Positions 50,481 to 61,046 of a stretch of 64,000 nucleotides of DNA are shown here, piece by piece (the stretch's first letter is position 1; every line of letters starts with the position of its first letter). Made by a program: the position numbers and the translations under genes. Below the pieces are notes generated by a model. That model saw nothing but the letters and a program-made list of their open reading frames with translations, was not told where the DNA came from and ran no database searches. The stretch spans positions 124,001 to 188,000 of the forward strand of contig JAUIMM010001250.1 in NCBI GenBank assembly GCA_031769625.1. The letters run 5' to 3'. The DNA is from Taudactylus pleione. Taxonomy: Eukaryota > Chordata > Amphibia > Anura > Myobatrachidae.

Positions 50481-52000
50481 TGTGACCGGACGCCTTTCGC
50501 CTAAGCTGGCCCTGGTCACGAGTTAGCGCTTTTGGACTCCCACTCACCGTCAGTGACCGCCTGTCACTGACTCCGCCCACTGCACCGTGAGCGTGTAACG
50601 ATGCTGCCACCACCAAACTCTACCATCGGCATTTGGAACCGCTTTTTACATTACAATCAGGCTCCTGCCTCGGCACCTGGAACCGCATCTGCTGCGTATG
50701 CGTATGCATTTGACTAACTGCGGACACACCTCCTGTTTGGTGTCGGCTGTTCCCACCTGATCCCTAGCAATGGACCAGGTCTGCTTTGTAGCTTGGCAGA
50801 GGGCTTGAACTTGGAGACATGGAGCTCTTACCCAGAACAGCTGGAGAACAGAATAGCGTTTCGGCGCAATTCTTTTGGTCGCAGGATTGAGGCGATTGAA
50901 GTAAAGGCAAACAGTGTTTTATTGCTCAACGTCTTAAAGAAGACTCAACCTTCCGAATGAAGGGGTACGTTACATTGCATACAGGAATCTTATCAGCAGC
51001 TCTTCTCCTCAAAGAATTTACAGGGTTGTACAATTTTACCAGGCATGAAGCCTCCTTTTATGCCACTCAGGGCACAGTGCCACAGGGGGTAAGTCCACCC
51101 TGGGTTCCTTCTAGCCAATCATTCTAGCTCACAAAATATAAATTAACAACATATTACATTTCAAAGGAGTCACTCAATATCCTCCTTCCTAATCCACCAC
51201 CCAAACTTTAAACACAAACTGATTTATCATACATTATACTGTCTCCTAAAATGTTGATATAACATTTCACAGGAAATGGTAAATGACATTCATCCTTATC
51301 AATCAGTTTGGCATTTCCAACCTTAACACATTCAGTGACATCCAAAAGGTTCTTAAAAACAGATTGTCTTTTCAAAGGAAGTTCTGTACATGAAGGGTTT
51401 AGCTATATGACACTAGTCACACCTTTACACAGAGAACTTCCAGTCAAGCCTCTTCATCAGACCTCCTGCTGAGGGAATGACAATTAGCATCTAGTTTCTG
51501 CAGACACAGAGGCTGGTCATGTCATATTCAGGCATATATTCAAGAAGTGCATTTTCTCTACAAAATATACATTTAAACCATATAGTGCGTAGCCTATTAA
51601 ATATACGTTGCTTCATGCACTAATGCATTGCAGATCAGCTGCAGTGCATTACAGCAATACAAATATACATTTTAATACAGTTTACTATGAACCATGTGTA
51701 GTATGCTTTTAAACTGTCCACTTTAACTGTTTCAGCGCTGGTCACAGTGGGAGCTGGCTCTCCCTGTCCCGCAGCGGCCATGACACATTCTACCTACACT
51801 CCCCCAGTGCAGCAGGTGCAGACCGCTGCATATAAAACATTAAAAACACACTTATCAACACTCAGCGCGTAGCGCAGAGTATACATTTACAGTAGGCTCC
51901 TGGCACCTTTTGTCCTTTTAAAAATGGCGGCATAGCACGGGGGTTAACCACTTCAGTGCTGTGGCAGCCATTAACGCCATATGGCCTGCATCTGGCCACA
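50481..52000 (-). repeat. 3' LTR of the Gmr1-like element
   Basis: Read on the minus strand it runs from TGTGGCCAG (52000) to GGTCACA (50481), TG...CA, 1520 bp. Its left 1.14 kb match the other LTR at 55124-56262, with differences that are largely C/T and G/A at CpG sites. Reading frames within it are not genes. Confidence 0.85.
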
Positions 52001-52020
52001 CTTCTCCCCTCCCCCTCAAG
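52001..52020 (-). other. Polypurine tract of the Gmr1-like element
   Basis: On the minus strand this is an uninterrupted GAGGGGGAGGGGAGAAG run next to the LTR start, the position and composition expected for the plus-strand primer of reverse transcription. Confidence 0.75.
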
Positions 52021-52091
52021 CGGGCTACCAGAGGGCCATGTCCCAAGGATTTGGCTCCTGGTACCGCAGTCTCTTGGGGGGTTCAGGGAAA

Positions 52092-52594
52092 CTACCTGGG
52101 GGGCTTCAGCTCCTGCCTTGACAGTCCATCCGTATTGCAGTGGGCCTCTCCTTGTCGGTGCACAATGTCCAAATAGTCACACTGAATTCCAAGGCTCCAC
52201 CACAACAGTCTGTCAGTTTCCCTTTTGGGGGGCCGGTTGCACACATAGTGCCGAAGGGGGTCCACTGCCCAAACAATTGCCAACCACTGTGTTCCAATTG
52301 TGGCATACCCCACCTCCCACCATAGCAGTTTCCTGCTCAAACAAGCCAAAGGGTGCTCCTGCCCATATGGCCCCTCCTGGCTCTGTACTGCTCCCAGTCT
52401 GTGCAATGACACATTAGTTCATACCACAATGTCCTGGTCTTGAAATTGCACTATCTGCACTGGAGCTGGTATCAGAGCCTCCTTCAATGACTGGAATGCC
52501 AACTCACAAGCGGGTATCCAGTCCACTGACTTGGGTAGTCTCTCCCTGTTCAACTCTGTAAGGGGTGTCACTACAGCACTAAAGTTAGGGACAA
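52092..52594 (-). pseudogene. RT connection and RNase H remnant of the Gmr1-like element
   Basis: Read leftwards from about 52594, one frame gives an RT connection segment (PNFSAVVTPLTELNRERLP and AFQSLKEALIPAPV). A TGA at 52419-52421 interrupts it, and RNase H then follows (EHPLACLSRKLL, then IVHRQGEAHCNTDGLSRQ). The usual TDAS start of RNase H reads TNVS, so a catalytic aspartate is lost. The frame stops at 52092, less than 100 bp before the LTR. The RT fingers and palm are absent upstream, where the gag-pro-int stub frame ends instead. This is a deletion product and cannot be active. Confidence 0.85.
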
Positions 52595-52595
52595 C

Positions 52596-54344
52596 TCATC
52601 CATAGGGCCTTCCAGTTTCTAAAGTCAGTACCTGCCTTGGGGTTGTGGGCCGGGGACAGTCTCTGGTTGCCTCCACCCCCACTGTTCTGGGCCTACCACT
52701 GTCTCCCCCCACTCTATACCCTATGCACTGCACCTCTGTCATCTCCACCTGGCATCTGTCTGTACTACCTGTCAGACCTACCCTACCATCCTCCTCCAAC
52801 GACCTATGACTAGGGGAACCTACCCTGTCACCTAGATCTTCTCTCACCACCTCGTCCGCTACCTGTTCCATAGTGATGGCAGACAGATCACCAGCCTCTG
52901 AACTCCGTGTGGAATCCACCACGGGTAGGCTGCGTGTCTTCCCCAATCTACTTGGCGCAAGCAGGGGACCTTGCTCCCTAACTGGCCTATCCCCTTCTAC
53001 CTTCCTGGCTACCCTGTACCTTAACCCTTCCTGCCAGGTCACACTCACTGCCGCTATCCCTGGAAGGCCGCTGCCAGCTTGGCACAATATGCCTTTCAGA
53101 TATGGGTCAGCAAGCTGAGCTTCCCTGAACTCCTGTCTGGGGCCCTCACTTCCTTCTAAGTAGGGACAGTTTACAGGGGGATATCGGTTGGGATTGCTAG
53201 GGTCAGTCTGGTTGAGGTCAGTCAAAGGGAAGTCACTGTGGTCATTCATACTCACCGCCAGAGTTGGCAAACCACTAGGGACAGGAGCATCACTGGGCAC
53301 CCTCACAGGATCCAATGAGCCAGAACCAATATCCTCTGTGTTGCTAGGGGACATAGGCATGCCAGAGGCAAAAGGCATGCTGGGTAGATGTGCTGATCTA
53401 GCTGCTGTAATCTTTTCCTCTGGGCTGGTTGATGCTGTGGTAAGCTGCGCTGGCAGTTGTCTAGCTGCTGTGGTTTTTTCCTCTGGGCTGAGTTTTTCTG
53501 GTACAGATATTGTAGACTGTGATCTGGAAACTTGACTCCGGGCAATGGAGTCAGCAAACGTGGTAACGATTCCACCACCAAGATCATTCCCCAGGACCAC
53601 ATCAGTTGGAAGGCCATCCAGGACAGCAACATCACTCAACTCTGGGCCAGCTCCCCAGTCCAGGTAGACTCTCGCCACAGGTACCTCGCGCTCCATTCCA
53701 CCTGCCATGGTCACTTTGGCAGTGCGACCTGGCAGTACTGCAGCAGGATCAATAAGTTGGGAGATCACGACAGTGATTGAGGCCCCAGAGTCTCTTAAAC
53801 CTTGTCCCTGCAGGGGCCCCACTTGGACCGTCTGCAGGTGGTGCCACATATTTTGGGGTGGCCCCTTGGCCATGCAGGTGACTCTCTCTGTAGAGTCCAC
53901 CTGATTCTCCCCACACGCCACTGGACTGGCTGGAGTAGGAACAGTCTCTTTGGGCTCACCTCCCTGGGTCAGGCAAGCAAGCCGGGCTACAGCACTCGGA
54001 TTTGGGGCACAAGTCTGGGGTGCTTGGGGAGTGGGACAGCTCATCCTCAGATGTCTGATTTTCCCACAGTCATAACACTTCTTTTCTAGTCGGGGCCCTG
54101 GTGGTCTCTGATGATTTGCAGTGACAGGGCGGGGCGATTGCTGGCCAGGAGCACCCGGGTTGGAGGAAGCCCACTTTGAGGGGTGATGAGCTGAAAAGGG
54201 GTGTTCCCCTGGTTGTACAGTCCATTGGGGTTGGCTGCTAGTTGGGCGCTTCTGCCCTTGTGGCCAAATTGCCACATACTTGTCTGCTAGCTGGGCCGCC
54301 ATCTTTAAGCTTGGTGGCTCCCAGTCTAGCACCCACTCCTTCAC
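52596..54344 (-). pseudogene. Gag C-terminus, protease and integrase stub of the Gmr1-like element
   Basis: An open frame of 582 codons. Residues 1-26 are the end of a SCAN-like capsid domain (KMAAQLADKYVAIW). Residues 90-103 are a CX2CX4HX4C zinc knuckle (Cys90, Cys93, His98, Cys103). A retropepsin motif reads LRDSGASITVV, with Asp185, and DVVLGNDLG follows at 248-256. Residues 260-400 are a low-complexity linker with a duplicated SPEEK(T/I)TAAR. Residues 403-463 (53138-52956) resemble the N-terminal part of Ty3/gypsy integrase (FREAQLADPYLKGIL, then VTWQEGLRYR). After that the sequence is unassigned. The first methionine is probably internal, because Gag homology continues upstream across stops. 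Confidence 0.82.
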
Positions 54345-55016
54345 CTCTGGGGTGCACCTGTGGTAGAACTGCTCTTGGCATAGCAGATCAATCAGTGCAT
54401 CTCAGGTGGTGGCACCAGATCCCTTCACCCTCTTCACCACATACAGCCTCAGCTGGGTGGCGAACTGCTCATGGGTGCTGGTAGGGTTCTTGGGCAAGTC
54501 CCATAACTTTTTCCTGTAGGACACAGGAGTGACAAAGTATTGCTGTAGGAGGGCCCTTACGACTTATTCATAGTCACCACAGTCCTTGTTGGCCACCAGG
54601 TGTCTGACCCACTCCTGCTTGGGTAAATCGTGTAATTGACATGTCCTTTCAAATACTTGCAAATGTCCATCAATGTCCTCATTGATGTCTGCAAATTGTA
54701 TTCATCCTGATCTGGGTACAGCAGTCTGCAACGGTGCTTGGGGTACCACAGCCAGTGGTGCCTGCTCATCATGCCACATCCGAATGATTAGCATACGTTC
54801 TTGTTCCATTGCCCTTTCTCCCTATTCCGCTAGCCAATCCACTAGGGTATCCATTCGTTGGGATCCCTGCCATGCTGGGGAATGCTGAGAAACATAACTA
54901 CTGTGAGAGGGGGCGGGACTTGTTGCTCTCACCACATTCTGAGGGGCATCCTTTGTTACGCTGGCCGCACTTTCCACCTCCATCTGATGCAACTCCATTC
55001 CACTGTTATCAGTCAT
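54345..55016 (-). pseudogene. gag: Gag N-terminal and SCAN-like capsid region of the Gmr1-like element
   Basis: A start codon at 55014-55016 opens a 64-codon frame that stops at 54822. Capsid-like sequence continues leftwards across several in-frame stops. It includes FERTCQLHDLPKQEW and SYRKKLWDLPKNP, which resemble the SCAN/Gmr1 Gag fold, and joins the frame that starts at 54344. Vertebrate SCAN domains are known to derive from Gmr1-like Gag. The stops show that this copy is dead. It lies about 100 bp inside the 5' LTR. Confidence 0.75.
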
Positions 55017-55123
55017 CCTGCGCGTTCTCCTGAACTGCAGTTACTCCTCTCCTGAGTAACTTGGCTTCTCTCGTCGGGAAACCGAAAAGCCGCCTGGGAT
55101 TATCCCACCACTATGCCACCAGA
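55017..55123 (-). other. Leader and primer-binding region of the Gmr1-like element
   Basis: On the minus strand the LTR ends ...CAGTCACA at 55124 and is followed by TCTGGTGGCATAGTGGTGGG. A TGG-start sequence two bases inside the LTR is the usual form of a tRNA primer-binding site. Which tRNA was not determined. Confidence 0.6.
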
Positions 55124-56262
55124 TGTGACTGGACGCCTTTCACCTAAGCTGGTCCTGGTCATGAGTTAGCGCTTTTGGACTCCCACTCACTGTCAGTGAC
55201 CGCCTGTCACTGACTCTGCCCACTGCGTCGTGGTCGTGTAACGATGCTGCCACCATAAAACTCTACCATCGGCATTTGGAACCGCTTTTTACATTACAAT
55301 CAGGCTCCTGCCTCAGCACCTGGAACCGCTTCTGCTGCGTATGCGTTTGACTAACTGCGGATACAACTCCTGTTTGGTGTCAGCTGTTCCCTCCTGATCC
55401 CTCGCAATGGACCAGGTCTGCTTTGTAGCTTGGCAGAGGGCTTGAACTTGGAGACATGGAGCTCTTACCCAGAACAGCTGGAGAACGGAATAGCATTTGG
55501 CGCAATTCTTTTGGTCGCAGGATCGAGGCAATTGAAGTAAAGGCAAACGGTGTTTTATTGCTCAATGTCTTAAAGAAGACTCAACCTTCCAAATGAAGGG
55601 GTACGTTACATTGCATACAGGAATCTTATCAGCAGATCTTCTCCTCAAAGAAGTTACAGGGTTGTACAATTTTACCAGGCATGAAGCCTCCTTTTATGCC
55701 ACTCAAAGCACAGTGCCACAGGCGGTAAGTCCACCCTGGGTTCCTTCTAGCCAATCATTCTAGCTCACAAAATATAAATTAACAACATATTACATTTCAA
55801 AGGAGTCACTCAATATCCTCCTCCCTAATCCACCACCCAAGCTTTAAACACAAACTGATTTATCATACATTATACTGTCTCTTAAAATGTTGATATAATA
55901 TTTCACAGGAAATAGTAAATGACATTCATCCTTATCAATCAGTTTGGCATTTCCAACCTTAACACATTCAGTGACATCCAAAAGGTTCTTAAAAACAGAT
56001 TGTTTTTTCAAAGGAAGTTCTGTACATGAAGGGTTTAGCTATATGACACTAGTCCCACCTTTACACAGAGAACTTCCAGTCCCCCTATTCATCAGACCTC
56101 CTGCTAAGGGAATGACAATTAGCATCTAGGTTCTGCAGACACAGAGGCTGCTCATGTCTTATACAGACATATTCAAGAAGTGCATTTTCTCTACAAAATA
56201 TACATTTAAACCATATAGTGCATAGCCTATTAAATATGCGTTGCTTCATGCACTAATGCATG
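55124..56262 (-). repeat. 5' LTR of the Gmr1-like element, truncated
   Basis: Matches 50481-51628 closely. Similarity stops at 56262, inside TAATGCAT. About 380 bp of the LTR (its start in the minus-strand sense) are missing and replaced by unrelated sequence, so no target duplication can be tested. Confidence 0.85.
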
Positions 56263-57530
56263 CCACGAGCAGTCTCCCACTGCAGCTCAGAACCCACTGT
56301 GTGCTGGGCTGCTATGAGGGAGAGGGGGGGCGGTGTTGGACCCGGGCCCCCATCAGGCCCCTCAGGAAGCCTGGGCCCAGGTAATTTGTACCCACTCCCC
56401 CCCTCTTTATAATGTATAAAGGAGGGGTTGGCACTGGCAGATCCAGGGGGGGCGATTTAGGTGATCGGCCTCCCTACCAGACAGAGTAGCACACCCAGCT
56501 GCTGCAGGACAGCACTTCCTGACCCCATAGCAACAAGTAGCCGGTCAGGTCATGCTGCTGCAGGCATCAGGGGGTAGAGTTCCGGGCACAAGAGTGTGAC
56601 TTTTAGCAGTAGCAGGTGTTCCCTGTGTCTGTGTGAAAGAGATGAGGAGCATTTGCCATTTTACCATGGACCAGCCCCCATCAGAAAGTACAGAAAGTAC
56701 CACAGCAGCATGTCTGGCTCCCCAGTGTGATCCCTGGTATTCTGGTGGCAGATGCATCACTGGTCACAGTAGTTACTGGGGCCATTCCTACCTCCACTGT
56801 GTGTCATCTGCCTGTAGAGTCTGGCAGGGAAAGAGTTACCTGGATCCCCCCTCTCCCCACTCCCCCTCCCTGTCTCAGTCTATGCTGCTGCAAGAGGATG
56901 ACCAGGCTGGATATGGCAGTGAGATGTGTGTCCCACAGGGAAAGCAGGCTCAAAGCAGTGATCACCCAGAGAAGCATGGGCAGGTAGGAATAGTACATGA
57001 GGAGTGGTCATGGGGACACCAGACGCATAGGACATGCGTATCTGTTGGTACAAGTTCTCAGGGTGCCATTTACATGGACATGTTACATATATGTGTGTGT
57101 GTGCTTCCTATAACAGATGTCCTTATACATTATATATACATGATCTCTGGTAGCTTTGAATCTAGAGAATTGGGGTATTTAGAGAAAACCTGAGGGTTCA
57201 CTGCGAACATTCTGTTCAACTCCCGGCAGTCTTGCTTCCACCTCATGGACCCTCCCTCCTCCATCCTTACTTCACTGCCTGTAAGCTTGTGTAACCCCTG
57301 CCGAGCTGAGCTCTCTGCTGCTTAGTACAGAGACTTACATTATCACAGGTCCATCCCTCCTCATCCCAGCTCACCTCATTGGCTGGCAAGACAAAGGTCT
57401 TAATTAAATTAATTGGAGAGGGGACAAGTCAGGAGTGGAGAGAGGAGGAGTTGGGACTGGAGAGGCGAGGAGTCGGTGCTAAATGGTAAACTGCCCCCCC
57501 CCCCCCCGAGATAAATGTCTAGATCCACCA
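56263..57530. other. No gene; probable unclassified repeats
   Basis: GC-rich start with GGCCC and CCCGGGCC stretches, a poly-C run near 57488-57505, and CTAGATCCACCACTAG near 57519. The frames at 56633-57193 have no recognisable domain. The segment interrupts the Gmr1-like LTR and is probably repeat-derived, but its ends are not clear. Confidence 0.45.
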
Positions 57531-57826
57531 CTAGGGGTTGGGCCTATGTTTTACTGGTGAGTGGAACCTCTGGTTCCACATTTGTATATCTCTGTCACTT
57601 ATATTCTTATATTCCCTATTTTTGAAAGTCCTAGACTTAGGGTAATAATCTTTATTAGTGGGGGATAAAAGTCTCCTGCTCTTATCTTGATAGTTCCTGG
57701 GATAAAATAATCCACTGACTCTGTTCAGTTCAGGTTCTTGTCGTGTCTGAAAAGATGTTGAGAACTCCCCCTTACAATCATTTTCATTATATGAATCCTC
57801 TAAAATATATACATTTACATTATTTC
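57531..57826 (-). other. Unassigned open minus-strand stretch
   Basis: About 95 codons are open on the minus strand from about 57826 to a stop at 57531, without an initiating methionine. The peptide is basic and rich in Asn, Arg, Tyr and Ser (for example SRTFKNREYKNISDRD). The frame appears to continue upstream if a slip in a nine-base homopolymer (57839-57847) is allowed. It could be the 5' coding part of a retroelement lying in opposite orientation to the adjacent Penelope-like remnant. I cannot name a family. Confidence 0.3.
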
Positions 57827-57899
57827 TATCTCTATTAATTTTTTTTTAATTTCCTCTGATCCAGGAAGTTTTCTATTTTTAGAATAGATACGATCTATT

Positions 57900-58560
57900 A
57901 AATCCTAAGCTCAAACAAGCAAAAAAAAGTTTAAATGGGCATTTTTCTCCAGATATAGTTCCCAACACAAAGAGGTGGAACAAATAATTTCAAAACATTG
58001 GTCAATACTACCATCTTGGGACCAGAAATTCCCTCTAGAACAACATATATCTACAGAAGGGCCAAAAATTTAAAAACAAAACCAGTCAAAAGTGCATACT
58101 TAGGACCAAAACAAAGTAAGGGTCAAATCAAGTCTGCAGGGTTCTATAGATGTGGAATTTGTTTAGGATGTAGAAATGTTAAAAGGAGCATTACTACAAA
58201 AAAAGTAGAGGCTTTAGAAATCAATGGGAAAAACACACAAAATAAATCAATGTATTACATGCAGCTCCATGAATGTTATATACGCAATTGAATGTAGCTG
58301 CTGTAAGTTTTACATCGGCAAAACAACTAGGAATTTAAAAACCAGATATAGCAAACATTTCCGGAATATCTGCAAAGGCCTATAATTTCACACATTGGCC
58401 GCATATTTTAAAAACATTCACAATTACTCTACTAATGAAATAAAAGTTTTCTAGTAAGTAACTCTGAAATACATAAGAATGATACCACACTACCAGCGAA
58501 AGAAGAAATGAAGCATATACTTAACTACAAAACCCTAGCACCACTGAATTGAACCAGGAC
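57900..58560 (+). pseudogene. Penelope-like element remnant: linker and GIY-YIG endonuclease
   Basis: The frame 57998-58291 contains TYIYRRAKNLK and GFYRCGICLGCRN, a basic motif and cysteine cluster found between RT and endonuclease in Penelope-like elements. A frameshift near 58275 moves homology to the frame reading CKFYIGKTTRNLKTRYSKH (about 58302-58360). This matches the second half of a GIY-YIG nuclease. A stop at 58383 and further decay follow. The RT domain is not seen upstream, so the copy is 5'-truncated. Such elements are reverse-transcribing retroelements common in amphibians and fish but lacking in mammals. Confidence 0.8.
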
Positions 58561-58705
58561 TTTGAGATGAAATTGTTTTTATAATTGTTACATTTTAGTA
58601 TTCTTCTGCTTCTTTTGTACCAGCACTTCCCAAATATGTCATTTATTTTATTCCCCTAGGGATTTTATAACTTATTCATTATATATATAATATATATATA
58701 TAGAA
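58561..58705. other. AT-rich tail with a TA microsatellite
   Basis: Downstream of the GIY-YIG remnant, ending in alternating TATATA at 58681-58701. Nothing else was recognised. Confidence 0.5.
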
Positions 58706-59532
58706 TTGGGCCCATATTCAATCTGCTGGACTTTTTGCCTCCTTCACCTGTTTTCCAGGTGGAAAAGTATCGCGCGCGCCCAATAATCCCCATATTACAT
58801 TTCAAAGAACGCGAAAATGGGACCCGGCAAAACTGGGAGCGTCAAAAAAAATGGGAATTTTTGGGAAAACATCCTATTACCCCCTAAAGATGTCCAGACA
58901 TGGGGGATAACTATGGGTACCCCCGTTTTTGCATGCTGAAGGGAAGTCGGGTTTTTAAATAGCCGCAGCAGGTGCATAAATGCGGCTTTGAAGAAGGTGA
59001 TGCAGAAGAGCATTTAGCAATTTTTGGGGGCAAAAATAACTATGCCCATCAATTTTGGGGTGCATGAGAATGGGTGCAAGCATATTTTTAAGTCCCTAAA
59101 ATGAGTTTTAAAAATTCTTCAAAAATGCACCTGTCGCTACTACCCGCAATGAAGAAATCACCGGCCGCATATATGGGAACCCCTCTGGATTGAATTTAGC
59201 TATTTTATAAGTGTCTTTCCTAGTATTTTTTTGTAACCCTAAAATGAAAAATATTTTTTGGGGGTGTCCCGATTTTTTTTCCAACTTTTTTTACACACAT
59301 TGTTTTTAGGGGGGCATTCCCAGGGGTGCAGGCTATTTTTTTGCACCCCTAAACCCCAATTCTGCACTTTTTTTTGCAAGCTAAAGGCTGGAGAAAACTT
59401 ATCCCCATTTTTTTACATTGACTTTTAGCACCAGTGAACAGTCTTTGTAATTGAATACGTGGATAATGACAATAGGCGTAAATGATGTCATCGCCAATAA
59501 TGGGTTTTCGCCTGGAATTGAATATGGGCCAT
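58706..59532. mobile_element. Non-autonomous DNA element with GGCCCATATTCAAT ends
   Basis: The left end GGGCCCATATTCAATC (58706) is matched by an inverted GAATTGAATATGGGCC at 59516-59531. The interior has runs of T and short direct repeats such as TTTTTTGCACCCCTAA. There is no transposase frame. It probably inserted into the tail of the Penelope-like element. Confidence 0.65.
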
Positions 59533-59754
59533 AGTTTGATTGAGTTTATGTATTTATCTTATTGTTTAAAATAAGGAAAGTACCATATTTAATATTTGTT
59601 TATGCTTATTTATTGTATACTATCCACATATTTATTGTGATTTGCCATCTTGAATTTTAAGTATTGATACATCTTATTTATATCCCCTTTAGCCCATTTA
59701 TTCTTATACAATTTATTATCTACGATGTTATCAGAGACTCTCGTTACCATGGAT

Positions 59755-60300
59755 ACTGGGAGTCTAAAGGACAATAAAAACTACAAATATAGCCACCACA
59801 TATACAGGAAGTGAAGGAACAACCCTAGAATACCAAAAGGAGGCAGAGACCTGACCATCAGGAAGTCCCCTCCCTTTGTGTCCTAGCAATGAGACGCTAG
59901 GACACATAGAAACCAGCAGCATCTGGCAATAGAACCAGAAGTGATGCAGCACCATGGAGATTGGCTTTGGAGAGGACGGAACATGTATCCGCACTGCGAC
60001 TGTGGATAGGACTCTACAAGTTCATTATTGGTACACATGAGGGAGGGTTTTGTTTCACAGGTTAAATTGATTCTCATTACTCAGATTGATTTTTAGCCCC
60101 ATTAGAGTGGTATAAATGTAGGCTGTAGGACATTCCCCCAGTACCTTGACAAAGATTTGTACCATCAAATCGAAACTCGTTGGTGAGGGAGGCAGGACAG
60201 CTGGACAACGTTTTGGACATTTGTGAACTGTGTTGTTTGTGGATGAAGAGAACCGGACTCTGCAAACTCTTTATTCAGGTTTTATATACCTTTTTTATTT
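59755..60300 (+). mobile_element. Probable 3' terminal region of the Penelope-like element
   Basis: Contains a 9-bp hairpin (TGTCCTAGC/GCTAGGACA, 59879-59904), a TATAAATG near 60111 and a hammerhead-like core at 60146-60176. Penelope-like elements are known to carry hammerhead ribozymes in their terminal repeats. Assignment to the element at 57900-58560 is inferred from position and this motif. Confidence 0.4.
60146..60176 (+). ncRNA. Degenerate hammerhead-ribozyme-like core
   Basis: TTGACAA (60146-60152), in the place of CUGANGA, is followed by a perfect 6-bp stem GATTTG/CAAATC (60154-60159 and 60166-60171) with a 6-nt loop, and then GAAAC. The first C and the essential G of the core are changed, so self-cleavage is not expected. 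Stems I and III could only be drawn weakly. Confidence 0.35.
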
Positions 60301-60485
60301 TTTACCATCATCCACTTTTGTCCATTTAATGGGATTCTTGCAGCCCTTTATTTTTCATAGAAATCCTGTTTTTATGTTATGGTAATAAAATGTAATTTTT
60401 ATATAAACTACCATTTTCTATACTGGATTCTCTGTTTGACCTGCTTATATCTGACCAGAGGAGGAGGGAGGAAGGAACTGGCTTA

Positions 60486-61046
60486 GGCCCTCATTCAGAG
60501 CCGCTCGCTATTTGCGGTCGTTCGTTCAAAAACAAGGGGTGGCTATTCAAATGAACCGTTCGCTCATTGCGGTCTGTTCATGCCTCTAAGTCTGAACGAG
60601 CGAGTGAAAAATATTGAAAAATACTCCCCCTGGCCGCTCGCACCATACGTCATGTCCGCTATTTATTAGATTAATCGAGTACATCGAACAGCGTATGAAC
60701 TGCTCGCTATTCTTGTGGTTGGTTTTTTCAACCGCTATTTTGCGAGCAGATCTGACTAAAAAAAACCAAGTGACTTGGTCAATGACGCTGCTGTATTAAT
60801 TATGCACTCCCTTAAAATGCCCATTTTGACCTTTAACCACGCCTGCGTTTTAATTCCACTCCCCCATTTTCAAGCACCTTCCCCTGTTAACACCCACAGA
60901 CGCCTCCTCCTGTCAGGCATTCGCTATTTAGCGAGCACATGATTTTCGGCCAAACTGACTGGTTCGCGCATGCGTATTACAATCCGTACGCATGCGCAGT
61001 TGTGCGAACATCGCTCAGTGCGAATGAGCGGCCGCTTACGAAGCCC
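60486..61046. mobile_element. Non-autonomous DNA element flanked by TTA
   Basis: Begins GGCCCTCATTCAGAGCCGCT at 60486 and ends near 61046 with an imperfect inverted counterpart (GAGCGGCCGCTTACGAAGCCC). TTA lies on both sides (60483-60485 and 61047-61049), a possible 3-bp target duplication as made by PIF/Harbinger-type elements. Inside is a hairpin with 11-bp arms GCGCATGCGTA/TACGCATGCGC (60966-60997). The left end resembles that of the element at 15006, so the two may be related. Confidence 0.65.

Larger units (their letters stand above)
50481..56262 (-). mobile_element. Internally deleted Gmr1-like Ty3/gypsy LTR retrotransposon
   Basis: Two LTRs enclose minus-strand coding for a SCAN-like Gag, zinc knuckle, protease, an integrase N-terminal stub and an RT connection/RNase H. 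After RNase H comes a polypurine tract and then the LTR, with no integrase there. The integrase-like stub lies directly after protease. This order is the unusual one of the Gmr1 group, in which integrase precedes RT. The integrase core, RT fingers and RT palm are missing, so the copy is non-autonomous. Its 5' LTR (right side) is cut at 56262. Confidence 0.82.

Noticed and set aside
53188..53535. Plus-strand frames within 52600-54350
   Set aside because: They are shadows of the minus-strand gag-pro frame, which has the recognisable zinc knuckle and protease motif.
56633..57193. 186-codon plus-strand frame
   Set aside because: It has no domain and lies among repeat-like GC-rich sequence. Competing frames are open on both strands.
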